Of a stretch of 64,000 nucleotides of DNA, positions 51,193 to 59,437 are shown one piece after another (position 1 is the first letter of the stretch; each line of letters begins with the position of its first letter). The translations under genes were made by a program, and so were the position numbers. The notes below the pieces were generated by a model, which had not been told where the DNA came from, did no database searches, and saw only the letters and a list, made by a program, of their open reading frames with translations. Origin of the DNA: Ardenticatenaceae bacterium (GTDB taxonomy: Bacteria; Chloroflexota; Anaerolineae; Promineifilales; Promineifilaceae); the NCBI GenBank assembly GCA_020634455.1, contig JACKBQ010000001.1, forward strand, positions 2,666,001 to 2,730,000. Reading direction: 5' to 3'.

Positions 51193-53218
51193 GCATCATC
51201 TCCCATTGTGCCATCAAGTTGGCTAATTTGTCTTCTGTGGCGGCGTACGCCTCGCTCAGGCTTTGTATCTTAGCAAAGGATTCTTCGCTTGTCGCCTCTT
51301 GCAACGCTTCGGCAATTTGGGCAATTTTTGCTTCAGCAGCTTCGATGGCATGTTCTATCTCGGCCAACGCTTCGGCCTGGCGGCGCAGCTCGTTTTTGCT
51401 GGGCTGGCTGCCATTGTCGCTGCTGCGGGCCGCTTTTTCCGCTTCGCGCGCCTGGGCGGCGGCTTCTTTGGCCGCTTCGGCTTCTTGCTCACGGATGGTG
51501 AGGTAGGTTTGGTAACCGCCTTCGTACACGCGAAGACGGCCGTCTGCCAAAGCCCAAATCTGCGTGGCCAACGCATTCACCAGATACCGGTCATGCGACA
51601 CCATCAAAATGGTGCCGCTGAACTGCTCCAGCGCCTCTTGCAGCGCCTCCTGCGAAGGAATGTCTAGATGGTTGGTTGGCTCGTCGAGCAGCAAAAAGTT
51701 GGCCCCTTGCAGCGCCAAAATCGCCAGCGCCAGCCGCCCGCGCTCGCCGCCGCTGAGCATGCTCACCTTTTTGTACACGTCATCCTCGCGGAACAAAAAG
51801 CGCGCCAAATAGTTCCGCGCCTCGCTAATCGGTAAATTACGGAAGTTAAGCAGCTCGTCCAGCACCGTGTTTTCCAAATTCAGGCTGTCGTGCGCCTGGG
51901 CAAAGTAGCCAATTTGCAAACTCGCGCCCAAAATCACCTCGCCATGCAGCGGTTCCAGCCGCTCCAGCGTGGTTTTGAGGAAGGTGGTTTTGCCCGCGCC
52001 GTTGGGGCCGATCAGGGCGGCGCATTCCAGCCGCCGCAGCTCAATATCTTCTGCCTCGAACAGTTTGTTGCCGGGGTAGCCAATCGCCAAAGCTTTGCTG
52101 CGCAACACGAGCTCGCCGCTGCGCATTTCGCTGTCCAGATGGAGGCGGAGGGTAGACGGCCGTATCGGGGGCCGTAACTCCCCAATTTGCTGTTGCAGTT
52201 CACCGACGGTGGTGGCCACACGGCCGTATTTTGTGATGCCGTAATGGTGGTCAGTTTGCAGCCAGCCTTTGCTGTTGAGTATCCCTAATGCAGGGAGACC
52301 ACCCATGTGAACGGCCGTCACTTCCCGCGCCAGCCGACTCAACTTGCCCTGCGCCATCTGCGTGCGCTGCCCGGCAATGTTGCGCCGGATGAAATCCATC
52401 TCTTTCTCAATGTGCTGCTGAAAATCCTCATACGCCTGGATTTGCTGCTGCCACCGCTCCTGCCGCTGCTGCACGTACGCCGAATAGTTGCCGCGATAAT
52501 GCGCCATCCCCGTGCGGTTCATCTCCCAGATCACTGTCACCACCCGGTCCAAGAAGTAGCGGTCGTGGCTCACCACCAAAATCGCCCCGTCCCACGTCTT
52601 CAGCATCCCTTCCAGCCACTCAACTGCTGCTATGTCCAGATGGTTCGTCGGCTCATCCATGATGAGCAAATCCGGCTTTTCTAGCAGCAACCGACCAAGC
52701 AGTACCCGCGTTTTCTGGCCGCCGCTCAGATGATGCAGCGGCATCTGCCAATCTTCCTCGGCAAAGCCCAGCCCGGTCAGCACCTGCCGAATGCGAATCT
52801 GGTAGTCGTAGCCGCCTGCATGTTCAAACCGTTCTTGCAGCTGGCTGTAGCTGGTCATCAGCGCTTCGGAATGATCACCAGCGGCCATTTGTTGCTCCAT
52901 CTGGCGCAGCGTCGCTTCATCTTCGCGCAGTTCGTCGAAGACGGTCAGCATCTCTTCAAAGACGCTGTTTTCCTGACCGGCAAACGCCTGGGCTGCTTCT
53001 TGTGGCAGGTAGCCCAGCCGGGTGCCGCGCGCAGTTTGCACGCTGCCTGCGCTAGGCTGGGCCAATCCAGCCAAAATAAGCAGCAGGGTGGTTTTGCCTA
53101 CGCCGTTGGGGCCAACCAGCCCCACCTTGCCGCCGTCGGAAATGCTGCCGCTGACGCCCGTAAAGACGTCAAACGCGCCAAATGCCTGGCCAATGTTGTG
53201 TGCCGTCAAAAGTGCCAT
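51185..53218 (-). CDS. ABC-F family ATP-binding protein
   Basis: 677 aa with two ATPase domains and no membrane part. Walker A GPNGVGKTTLL and GPNGAGKTTFL; signatures LSGGQKTRVLLGRLL and LSGGERGRLALAIL; Walker B LLIMDEPTNHLD and FLLLDEPTNHLD. The inter-domain linker has the ABC-F arm, and a coiled-coil C-terminus (about 560-675) is rich in Ala/Glu. ABC-F proteins act on ribosomes as translation factors or for antibiotic resistance. The length and coiled tail point to a Uup-like member. A predicted leaderless promoter lies upstream. Confidence 0.93.
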   Translation of the reverse strand: MALLTAHNIGQAFGAFDVFTGVSGSISDGGKVGLVGPNGVGKTTLLLILAGLAQPSAGSVQTARGTRLGYLPQEAAQAFAGQENSVFEEMLTVFDELREDEATLRQMEQQMAAGDHSEALMTSYSQLQERFEHAGGYDYQIRIRQVLTGLGFAEEDWQMPLHHLSGGQKTRVLLGRLLLEKPDLLIMDEPTNHLDIAAVEWLEGMLKTWDGAILVVSHDRYFLDRVVTVIWEMNRTGMAHYRGNYSAYVQQRQERWQQQIQAYEDFQQHIEKEMDFIRRNIAGQRTQMAQGKLSRLAREVTAVHMGGLPALGILNSKGWLQTDHHYGITKYGRVATTVGELQQQIGELRPPIRPSTLRLHLDSEMRSGELVLRSKALAIGYPGNKLFEAEDIELRRLECAALIGPNGAGKTTFLKTTLERLEPLHGEVILGASLQIGYFAQAHDSLNLENTVLDELLNFRNLPISEARNYLARFLFREDDVYKKVSMLSGGERGRLALAILALQGANFLLLDEPTNHLDIPSQEALQEALEQFSGTILMVSHDRYLVNALATQIWALADGRLRVYEGGYQTYLTIREQEAEAAKEAAAQAREAEKAARSSDNGSQPSKNELRRQAEALAEIEHAIEAAEAKIAQIAEALQEATSEESFAKIQSLSEAYAATEDKLANLMAQWEMMHE

Positions 53219-53226
53219 AGCCTGCG

Positions 53227-53255
53227 ATTATACCGAACGTCTGGAGTGATGCGTA
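53227..53255 (-). promoter_or_regulatory. Predicted leaderless promoter of the ABC-F gene
   Basis: A perfect TATAAT on the minus strand (53227-53232) lies 8 nt before the ATG at 53218. The -35 is weak (around 53250-53255). The IS630 element begins about 12 bp further upstream. Confidence 0.5.
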
Positions 53256-53320
53256 GAGGGAACTAAGTGCATCGTTAAGCTAAAGTTTGTAATTATTCTA
53301 AAAATGTCCACAATTAGGAC

Positions 53321-53776
53321 ATGAGTACACATCAACACATTTACTTAAAACAAGACGAACGAACTGAACTTGAACAATTGATAAAGTCTGGCGTCCATTC
53401 AGCCCGAGTCATCGCCCGAGCCAGAGCGCTGCTCCTTCTGGACCGCAGTCAAGGGGAGGCCCGAACGATTAAGCAAGTCGTTGAGGCTGCCATGGTCAGC
53501 CAAGGCACCATCTACAACCTGAAAGAGCATTACTTCAGCCAAGGATTAAACCGTGCCCTGTACGAAAAGCAACGACCAGGGGCTAAACCCAAGATTGACG
53601 GGGCAGCAGAAGCTCATCTGGTGGCGCTAGTTTGCAGCGACCCACCTGAAGGCTATGACCGCTGGACGCTACGCTTACTGGCTGACAGGTTGGTGTCATT
53701 AGAAATCATCGACACCATTAGCCATGTCGCTGTCGGAGATGCGCTAAAAAAAATGAACTTAAGCCTTGGCAGGTGA
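53321..53776 (+). CDS. IS630 transposase, N-terminal frame
   Basis: 151 aa holding helix-turn-helix DNA-binding domains (RTIKQVVEAAMVSQGTIYNL). It ends soon after a run of eight As (53746-53753). The frame CTA AAA AAA ATG allows slippage by -1 at A AAA AAA into the next frame, which would continue as KNELKPWQVKSW and make one protein of about 376 aa. Confidence 0.85.
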   Translation: MSTHQHIYLKQDERTELEQLIKSGVHSARVIARARALLLLDRSQGEARTIKQVVEAAMVSQGTIYNLKEHYFSQGLNRALYEKQRPGAKPKIDGAAEAHLVALVCSDPPEGYDRWTLRLLADRLVSLEIIDTISHVAVGDALKKMNLSLGR

Positions 53777-54450
53777 AATCGTGGAATATGCCGCAGCCTG
53801 GGTCCCGCTTTGTGGCCCAGATGGAAGATATTCTGGACGTCTACCAACGACCCTACGATGCCGATTATCCGCAGGTTTGTCTGGATGAAATTCAGAAGGC
53901 ACTACGCGCCACGCCACGCGGTTCTCTGCCACTGGAACCCGGCCAACCCAAACGGGAAGACCATGAATATGAGCGGCATGGCAAGTGCTCGCTTTTTTTA
54001 GCGGTTGAACCCTTAGCCGGTTTTCGTCGGGTTTGGGTCAGTGCGCAGCGCACCAAACTGGATTTTGCCCAGGTGCTCAAGGAACTCGTAGATGAAGTGT
54101 ATCCGACAGCCAAAAAAATTGTCTTGGTGACCGATAACCTGAACATTCATCATGCTGCCTGTTTGTATGAGCGATTTACGCCGCTTGAGGCTCGCCGAAT
54201 TGCCAACAAAATCGAGTGGCATTACACACCGGTTCATGCCAGTTGGCTGAACATGGCCGAGTGTGAACTGTCAGCTCTACGACGGCAAAGCTTGAAATCG
54301 CGTTTGCCCGACATGGAGACGGTGACCGCCAGAGCCAAAGCGTGGCAAGAAGAACGCAATCAAAAGCAAGTGGGCATTGATTGGCGCTTCACAACCGAGG
54401 ATGCACGAATCAAGTTAAAGCGACTTTATCCAATTGTAAAAGTTCAATAA
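53773..54450 (+). CDS. IS630 transposase, C-terminal DDE frame
   Basis: 225 aa containing the catalytic DDE triad: VCLDEIQ, LVTDNLNIHH and SWLNMAECELSAL. The frame is -1 relative to the first part and overlaps it, so it is probably reached by programmed frameshifting at the A8 run. An independent GTG start is marked but has no good Shine-Dalgarno site. All key residues are intact, so the element may be active. Confidence 0.88.
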   Translation: MKSWNMPQPGSRFVAQMEDILDVYQRPYDADYPQVCLDEIQKALRATPRGSLPLEPGQPKREDHEYERHGKCSLFLAVEPLAGFRRVWVSAQRTKLDFAQVLKELVDEVYPTAKKIVLVTDNLNIHHAACLYERFTPLEARRIANKIEWHYTPVHASWLNMAECELSALRRQSLKSRLPDMETVTARAKAWQEERNQKQVGIDWRFTTEDARIKLKRLYPIVKVQ

Positions 54451-54507
54451 TTAGCCTAACAGAGCACTAAGTTGGGGTAAAATAAAGTGAAAGAAAGGAG
54501 GCAAATG

Positions 54508-54729
54508 ATGGCTGTTACGAGAGATGTGCAGAAAACAATTGAAGAACGCATTCAAAACGATCCAGAATTTGCTGCTGCTTTGCTGAGTGAAGTTATCGCC
54601 CTTTTCCAAAATGATGAACCTGAGATTGCCAGACTTATTCTGCTGGATTTGGTCCGACCAGAGAAGTTCATCAAATTACCAAAGCCTTCGGTTTCGCACT
54701 TCATAAATGAACCCAAAACTTTGCTATAA
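54508..54729 (+). CDS. Truncated HigA/XRE-type antitoxin-like protein
   Basis: 73 aa. TRDVQKTIEERIQNDPEFAAALLSEVIALFQNDEPEIARLILLDLV matches, piece by piece, the N-terminal part of XRE-type antitoxins of addiction modules. The helix-turn-helix that normally follows is mostly missing; the end KPSVSHFINEP recalls only its first part. AAGGAGG lies upstream. No toxin gene is adjacent. The right end of the IS is 40 nt away. Confidence 0.6.
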   Translation: MAVTRDVQKTIEERIQNDPEFAAALLSEVIALFQNDEPEIARLILLDLVRPEKFIKLPKPSVSHFINEPKTLL

Positions 54730-54761
54730 TGCCAGCAAGATTGTTTTAAAAGGTGATTGTT

Positions 54762-55001
54762 ATGACTCTTTATGACGACATTCTAAATCAGGCCCGGCGT
54801 TTGACGCCAGATGAGCAATTACGCTTGATTGCTTTCCTATCCGAACAGGCGCGACTGGCAAAAACGCAAAAGTCAGCCGCGCCAAAGAGCTGGCGCGATT
54901 TGCGAGGTGCCGCCACTTACCCGATTGTAGCTGAGGATGCTCAGGAGTGGGTTTCTACCTCCCGCTACGAAGATGACATCCATCGAAGTAGCTCATCATG
55001 A
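54762..55001 (+). CDS. PIN-associated antitoxin-like protein
   Basis: 79 aa. LYDDILNQARRLTPDEQLRLIAFL and the end RGAATYPIVAEDAQEWVSTSRYEDD are typical of small antitoxins encoded before PIN-domain RNase toxins in Chloroflexota and cyanobacteria. AAAGG lies upstream. Its stop overlaps an ATG in the ATGA form used by such pairs, but the following frame is a 15-codon remnant. Confidence 0.6.
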   Translation: MTLYDDILNQARRLTPDEQLRLIAFLSEQARLAKTQKSAAPKSWRDLRGAATYPIVAEDAQEWVSTSRYEDDIHRSSSS

Positions 55002-55045
55002 AAGTTACAGACTGGCCAAAAGCTGCGCCAGAACGATCAGGTTAA
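54998..55045 (+). pseudogene. Remnant of a toxin gene
   Basis: The ATG overlaps the antitoxin stop by 4 nt and the frame begins MKVTD, as PIN toxins of this arrangement often do, but ends after 15 codons (MKVTDWPKAAPERSG). The body of the toxin is absent, so this is probably a deletion remnant. Confidence 0.4.
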
Positions 55046-55058
55046 GAAAGCAAAGCCC

Positions 55059-55589
55059 TCAAAATGTTATCTCAACGAGTTTTTGTAAAATTTTCTTTAA
55101 GGAATTTGGATCGGCGTCATCATTGACCATTAAGATATCTGATTCTTCTAACATCATTTTTGACTTGAGCAAACCCATTTCAACCAGTTCTTCAACACCA
55201 TGCACCATGTATACTGTTGGTTTTTGAAATCTTTTGGTGGCCGCAACTAAGAACGGCTTACTATCTGGATAGCCATCAGTGTTCTTTGAATGAGCTAGAT
55301 AAACGCCAAAATCAACCAAGATGCCTTGTGATTGAAGGATAAGAGGTTTTTCAATCCCTTCCCAAACCAGAATACCTGTGTTATATCTCAAAATGAAGGG
55401 TACAGGAAGAAAATCAAAATGTAGAGGGTCTACACTACGGTAGGCAACCGTAATTCTATCGTGTATATAATCAGATGCGTCTGTGCTTAAATCTATAATA
55501 GAGCGTAGCACCTTATCGAGATGATCACTGTTGGTATTCGTCCCTAAATAGCCAATACTAAATATTTCAGGAAGAGTGTGATTCGTCAT
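55059..55589 (-). CDS. Hypothetical protein
   Basis: 176 aa, soluble, no recognised domain. Sections such as FSIGYLGTNTNSDHLDKVLRS and KPTVYMVHGVEELVEMGLL look globular. The gene is AT-rich, lacks ACGGCCGT and lies between toxin-antitoxin remnants and rpoD, so it is likely accessory DNA. GAGAAG lies upstream of the ATG. Confidence 0.55.
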   Translation of the reverse strand: MTNHTLPEIFSIGYLGTNTNSDHLDKVLRSIIDLSTDASDYIHDRITVAYRSVDPLHFDFLPVPFILRYNTGILVWEGIEKPLILQSQGILVDFGVYLAHSKNTDGYPDSKPFLVAATKRFQKPTVYMVHGVEELVEMGLLKSKMMLEESDILMVNDDADPNSLKKILQKLVEITF

Positions 55590-55662
55590 TCGACATACTT
55601 CTCATGTACGCAACTGTAGTGTGATAACTATTGAGCTTATCGAAACCAAATCAAAAATCGTT

Positions 55663-55686
55663 AAAAAAAAGGGGCCGCACGGCCCC
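55663..55686 (-). terminator. Terminator of rpoD
   Basis: GGGGCC (55671-55676) and GGCCCC (55681-55686) flank GCAC, with a run of As on the left that reads as Ts on the minus strand and Ts on the right. It can work in both directions. Confidence 0.85.
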
Positions 55687-55695
55687 TTTTTGTCG

Positions 55696-56937
55696 TTAGT
55701 TGAGGTACTGCCGGAGGTGTCCGGCGAAGTTGGGATGGCGCAGCTTGCGCAGCGCTTCCTTCTCTAACTGGCGGATGCGCTCGCGGGAGAGGCCAAACAT
55801 CTCCCCCACCTCTTTGAGGGTGCGGGATTCGCCATCTTGCAGGCCGTAGCGCAGGCGCAGGATGCGGGCTTCACGCGGGGTAAGTTGGTCCAGAATCTCG
55901 CCCAGCTCTTCGGTGAGCATCTTTTGCGCAACGGTTTCTGCTGGCGGCGGGGCGTCCACATCTTCAATGAAGTCACCCAGTTCCGCATCGGACTCGTCGC
56001 CGACGGGGCGTTCCAGGTGCACGGGCTGGCGGCTGGTGCGCAGCATCCAGCGAACACGCTCGGCGGGTAGCTCCATGTGTTCAGCAATTTCTTCTGCTGT
56101 GGGCTGACGGCCGTATTCTTGTTCCAACTCTTGCGCAACCTGATACAGCTTGCTGATGCGGCCACCCAAATGCGCCGGGATACGAATGGTACGGCCGTGA
56201 TTGGCCAACGCGCGGGTGACTGCCTGGCGAATCCACCAGGTAGCGTAGGTGCTGAACCGGTTCCCACGGCGATAATCATACTTTTCCACCGCTTTCATCA
56301 GGCCCACGTTGCCTTCCTGAATCAGGTCCAGGAACTGCAAACCGCGCCCGCGATACTTCTTGGCGATGCTTACCACCAGACGTGTATTGGCGCGAATTAA
56401 GTGCGCCCGTGCCATATCGGCAATTTCGCGCAGGTTGGCTAATTGATCTTGCTCGTCCAGGCTTAAAATTTCTTCGGCCATGCGCGCTTCGGCTTCTTTA
56501 CCGGCCTCAATTTCCATCGCCAGGTTAACTTCTTCTTCCGCAGACAGCAGACCCTGCTGACCCATTTCGCGGAAGTAAAGGCCGACGGAATCATCAATGG
56601 GCACGTTGCTCAGGTCAAAAAGTGGTGCAGCGTGGGGCGACAGCTCCACATCATCCTCATCGTCATCTTGCAATTCTTTGCCGTTTGCCAATGCTTCAGA
56701 AAGATCGCTGGAGTCGTCACCATTCATTTGGGCTTCCACTTCATCTTCATTTTCGTAAATGGGGATGCCTGCAGCTTGTGCTTCTTCCAGAATTGTTTCT
56801 AGCAATGGTAAATTGTCTTCGACGTCTGGCAGGGCTTCCATGATTTGATCGTAGGTAATGTAACCCTGTTCGGACCCTTCATTTAGCAAAACGCTAACAA
56901 AGTCCATTTCGTCGAATGGCGTGGTTAATTTGGTCAT
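55696..56937 (-). CDS. rpoD: Primary RNA polymerase sigma factor (RpoD/SigA)
   Basis: 413 aa. A region 1.1-like N-terminus and an acidic spacer precede region 1.2 (DDSVGLYFREMG). Region 2 contains AHLIRANTRLVVSIAKKYRGRGLQFLDLIQEGNVGLMKAVEKYDYRRG and FSTYATWWIRQAVTRALA for -10 recognition. Region 3 and region 4.2 follow, with TLKEVGEMFGLSRERIRQLE for -35 recognition. This is the complete housekeeping layout. AAGGGA precedes the ATG. It has a separate strong promoter about 150 nt upstream and a strong terminator. Confidence 0.96.
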   Translation of the reverse strand: MTKLTTPFDEMDFVSVLLNEGSEQGYITYDQIMEALPDVEDNLPLLETILEEAQAAGIPIYENEDEVEAQMNGDDSSDLSEALANGKELQDDDEDDVELSPHAAPLFDLSNVPIDDSVGLYFREMGQQGLLSAEEEVNLAMEIEAGKEAEARMAEEILSLDEQDQLANLREIADMARAHLIRANTRLVVSIAKKYRGRGLQFLDLIQEGNVGLMKAVEKYDYRRGNRFSTYATWWIRQAVTRALANHGRTIRIPAHLGGRISKLYQVAQELEQEYGRQPTAEEIAEHMELPAERVRWMLRTSRQPVHLERPVGDESDAELGDFIEDVDAPPPAETVAQKMLTEELGEILDQLTPREARILRLRYGLQDGESRTLKEVGEMFGLSRERIRQLEKEALRKLRHPNFAGHLRQYLN

Positions 56938-57095
56938 CTATATTCCCTTTCTCCGAGATTTTATTTTTCACAGGGGTGCTGACTCTCACCCGTATAGCCA
57001 ACTCGTCGCGTAATTCCCAAACGGCAGTTTGATAATCTCATGATTCATTTTAATTTTTGCTGTGAGCTAGCTAGCCTCTTCCTTCCTAGGGGGGC

Positions 57096-57125
57096 AGTCT
57101 AGCATATTCAAACGACAAAAGTCAA
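57096..57125 (-). promoter_or_regulatory. Promoter of rpoD
   Basis: On the minus strand TTGACT (57120-57125) and TAGACT (57096-57101) are separated by 18 bp. This would give a 5' leader of about 150 nt before the rpoD start. Confidence 0.6.
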
Positions 57126-57151
57126 GGGGGGAGGATGGACTCTAAACTGGC

Positions 57152-57178
57152 AAAAAAACGATCGCTCAAAAAGCGATC
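57152..57178 (-). terminator. Terminator downstream of the rnc/rmlD-like genes
   Basis: On the minus strand GATCGCT and AGCGATC (57160-57178) form a hairpin with loop TTTTG, followed by GTTTTTTT. It separates this operon from rpoD. Confidence 0.8.
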
Positions 57179-57209
57179 TGATAAGCAGCAATAGGTCGTT
57201 GGTACTATG

Positions 57210-58040
57210 TTATTTAGCTTGGGAAAGGACGCTGTCTACGCCGGGGAGGGGGGTATGGAGTACGGCCGTACTCAACCGTAAATCCAATTCACAATTCAAG
57301 GGCCAACGGCGGTCTGACGGGGCAACCGTGAGCGTGTGGCGGGGCTGAATTTGCCAGTAATCCAGCAGCTTCAGGGCAAAATCGGCGCGGGACAATGCCT
57401 GCTGCCCGGCCACGTTGAGGATGCCAGTGAAACTGTTGTCTGCCAGCTCCAAAATGGCGGCGCAGAGGCTGTTGACCCAGACGGGATTACGAATCTGGTT
57501 GCTGAACAGGGTGACCGGTTCCCCGTTGGCCAGTGCCTCGGCCATCCAGCGGGTGCCGTGATCCATTTGCGCCAGACCGTAGATGAGTGAAGTGCGTACG
57601 ATGACGCTGTTGGGGTGCTGCTGCACGATGGCTTCGGCGTCGGCTTTGGCCCGGCCATAGGCGTTGACGGGGGTGGGTACGGCCGTTTCGTCATAAGGCG
57701 CGGCATCACCAGCAAAGATGCTGTCGGTAGAGAGGTGAATGAGGCGGATGCCCAGTTCGTGGGCCGCCCACAACACATGGCTCGTGCCTTGCCGGATGAC
57801 GGCTGCCATGTCGGAGCCACGATTGGAACCGGCGAGGTGAAGGATGATCTCTGGTTGGTGGGCGTGGATGAGGGAGTGAACGGCCGTTTCGTCCCGAATA
57901 TCTAATTGATGACCAGTACCAGGCATAATAGGTTGGTTTTGGTGATAGGTGTACTCAACCATGTGCCCCGCGGCAACGGCCAGAGGCACCAAATGCTGCC
58001 CCAGGTAGCTGCTGCCACCCGTGATCAGAAGGCGGCTCAT
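57210..58040 (-). CDS. RmlD-like SDR-family reductase
   Basis: 276 aa of the extended short-chain dehydrogenase type. The nucleotide-binding motif is GGSSYLGQHL, and the active-site YGRAKADAE holds the Tyr-x-x-x-Lys pair. Sequence such as HLAGSNRGSD, HLSTDSIFAGD and NSVIVRTSLIYGLAQ fits dTDP-4-dehydrorhamnose reductase-like proteins. Whether it acts on dTDP-sugars is unproven; no other rml gene is near. The start overlaps the rnc stop by 4 nt, so the pair is coupled. Confidence 0.8.
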   Translation of the reverse strand: MSRLLITGGSSYLGQHLVPLAVAAGHMVEYTYHQNQPIMPGTGHQLDIRDETAVHSLIHAHQPEIILHLAGSNRGSDMAAVIRQGTSHVLWAAHELGIRLIHLSTDSIFAGDAAPYDETAVPTPVNAYGRAKADAEAIVQQHPNSVIVRTSLIYGLAQMDHGTRWMAEALANGEPVTLFSNQIRNPVWVNSLCAAILELADNSFTGILNVAGQQALSRADFALKLLDYWQIQPRHTLTVAPSDRRWPLNCELDLRLSTAVLHTPLPGVDSVLSQAK

Positions 58041-58738
58041 GCGTCTTCCAGCGCTTCGGCTTTGTCCATCGCCACTTTGGCCGCTGCTTGCGCCGCCCGC
58101 TGCTTGCTAGGGCCAACGCCCTCGCCCCAGACGGCATTTTCCAGCAGCGCCTGCACCGTAAATAGCTTGGCGTGATCGGGGCCGCTGGTGCCAGAAACTT
58201 CGTAGCGGGGGGTGATGTTGTATTTGGCCTGTGCCCACACCTGGAATTCGCTTTTGGCGTCTTTGTGCAGCGATGCGGCCATAATTTCAGCCAGAGCGGG
58301 GGCGATGAGCTGCTCCACCAGCGGTTTTACGGCTGGCAGCCCTTGATCCAGGTAGATGGCTCCAACGACTGCCTCGAAGGTGGCGCAGAGCAGCGGGGTG
58401 CGTTCCCGGCCACCGTTTTCAGCTTCCCCGTAACCTAGTTGGAGGAAACGGCCGATTTCCAACTGACGCGCAAAGTTGGCCAACGTTTTGGCCCGCACCA
58501 GCGCCGCCCGCAGGCTGGTTAGCTCCCCCTCATCCATTTCTGGGAAGCGGTGGTAAAGATACGCGCCGACGATAAAGTCCAGTACCGCGTCGCCCAAAAA
58601 TTCCAGGCGCTCGTTGTCTTCCAACACCTCATCAGGATGCTCGTTCAGGTACGAGCGATGGGTGAGGGCACGCACCAGCAGCGAGTAATCTTTGAACTGG
58701 ACGTTGAGATTATTTTCTAATTCAGCAAACCGATTCAT
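58037..58738 (-). CDS. rnc: Ribonuclease III
   Basis: 233-aa double-stranded-RNA endonuclease that processes rRNA and other structured RNAs. The catalytic signature is NERLEFLGDAVLDFIV (about 40-55), with ALTHRSY before it and a second acidic set around LCATFEAVVGAIYLD. The dsRNA-binding domain fills about 160-230 (GEGVGPSKQRAAQAAA). The start at 58738 matches the usual family length; an in-frame ATG at 58780 would overlap higA. It lies downstream of higBA, and in many bacteria it would follow fabF directly. Confidence 0.95.
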   Translation of the reverse strand: MNRFAELENNLNVQFKDYSLLVRALTHRSYLNEHPDEVLEDNERLEFLGDAVLDFIVGAYLYHRFPEMDEGELTSLRAALVRAKTLANFARQLEIGRFLQLGYGEAENGGRERTPLLCATFEAVVGAIYLDQGLPAVKPLVEQLIAPALAEIMAASLHKDAKSEFQVWAQAKYNITPRYEVSGTSGPDHAKLFTVQALLENAVWGEGVGPSKQRAAQAAAKVAMDKAEALEDA

Positions 58739-58745
58739 ATTAAAC

Positions 58746-59084
58746 TTAGGCCATTGCCGCGTTGGCGGTGTCCCAGACAAATGGCGTTACTTCTTCCACA
58801 ACTTGTTCTTCCAGCATATCTCTGGCTTTCTCTAGATCGTAGAGGGCTTGCAAATTCATCCATAATTCGGCCGTTGTGCCAAAAAATCGGCTGAGTCTTA
58901 GGGCTGTATCGGCTGTAATACTGCGTTTGCCGTGCACAATCTCATTGATCTTGCGCGGATAAACGTTCATTTCCTTGGCCAACCGATATTGGCTGATGCC
59001 CAATGGTTCAAGGAAATCCTCTAACAGAATCTCACCAGGGTGAACAGGGGGAATTCGATTTTCTTCCATCATATTTTCTCTCAA
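58746..59084 (-). CDS. higA: HigA-family antitoxin
   Basis: 112-aa XRE helix-turn-helix protein: HPGEILLEDFLEPLGISQYRLAKEM, PRKINEIVHGKRSITADTALRLSRFF and TTAELWMNLQ are the HigA signature. It neutralises HigB and represses its own promoter. The start overlaps the higB stop by 4 nt (ATGA), the toxin-first order usual for higBA. It is followed 7 nt later by rnc. Confidence 0.93.
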   Translation of the reverse strand: MRENMMEENRIPPVHPGEILLEDFLEPLGISQYRLAKEMNVYPRKINEIVHGKRSITADTALRLSRFFGTTAELWMNLQALYDLEKARDMLEEQVVEEVTPFVWDTANAAMA

Positions 59085-59362
59085 TGATAATCTACAATTT
59101 CTACATCATAAGCGTCACCATCTTTCCAGGTAAAGCAAATCCGCCACTGATCATTGATGCGAATGCTATGCTGTTCTTGACGGTCACCACTCAACTTTTC
59201 TAGCCGATTTGAAAGCGGTATACGCAAATCTTTTAACTCTTTTGCCGAATGCAAAAATGCCAATCTCCGGTAAGCGGCTTTTTGAATATTTTGTGGCAAT
59301 TTGCGTGAAAATTGTCGGCCAAAGACCTTCTCTGTTTCTTTTGATTTGAAGGACTTTATCAT
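59081..59362 (-). CDS. higB: HigB-family toxin
   Basis: 93-aa RelE-superfamily ribosome-dependent mRNA interferase. MIKSFKSKETEKVF at the start, RRLAFLHSAKELKDLRIP, and the core RLEKLSGDRQEQHSIRINDQWRICF plus the end DVEIVDYH are characteristic. A palindromic operator overlaps its promoter, and the -10 box is 6 nt before the ATG. Confidence 0.93.
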   Translation of the reverse strand: MIKSFKSKETEKVFGRQFSRKLPQNIQKAAYRRLAFLHSAKELKDLRIPLSNRLEKLSGDRQEQHSIRINDQWRICFTWKDGDAYDVEIVDYH

Positions 59363-59368
59363 GAAGAG

Positions 59369-59421
59369 ATGTTACCGCGTAGCGGTAATACTGTCAAGCA
59401 GTATCATCGCTGCGCGGTAAA
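59369..59421 (-). promoter_or_regulatory. higBA promoter and operators
   Basis: TTGACA (59392-59397, minus strand) and TAACAT (59369-59374) are 17 bp apart. A perfect palindrome TTACCGC-GTA-GCGGTAA (59372-59388) covers the -10 and spacer, a second palindrome ATACTG-TCAAG-CAGTAT (59388-59404) covers the -35, and a related half-site GCGCGGTAA follows. These are likely HigA binding sites. Confidence 0.7.
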
Positions 59422-59437
59422 GTTATGGGGTGGGATT

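Larger units (their letters stand above)
53267..54467 (+). mobile_element. IS630-family insertion sequence
   Basis: About 1.2 kb. The imperfect inverted ends are GTGCATCGTTAAGCTAA on the left and GTGCTCTGTTAGGCTAA when the right end is reversed (13 of 17 match). Both ends are bordered by TAA, consistent with TA target duplication in this family. It carries one transposase gene in two overlapping frames. It sits between the ABC-F promoter and a toxin-antitoxin remnant. Confidence 0.88.

Noticed and set aside
53773..54450. Separate second transposase gene
   Set aside because: The frame continues the IS630 transposase at an A8 slippery run and lacks its own ribosome binding site, so it is treated as one gene in two frames.
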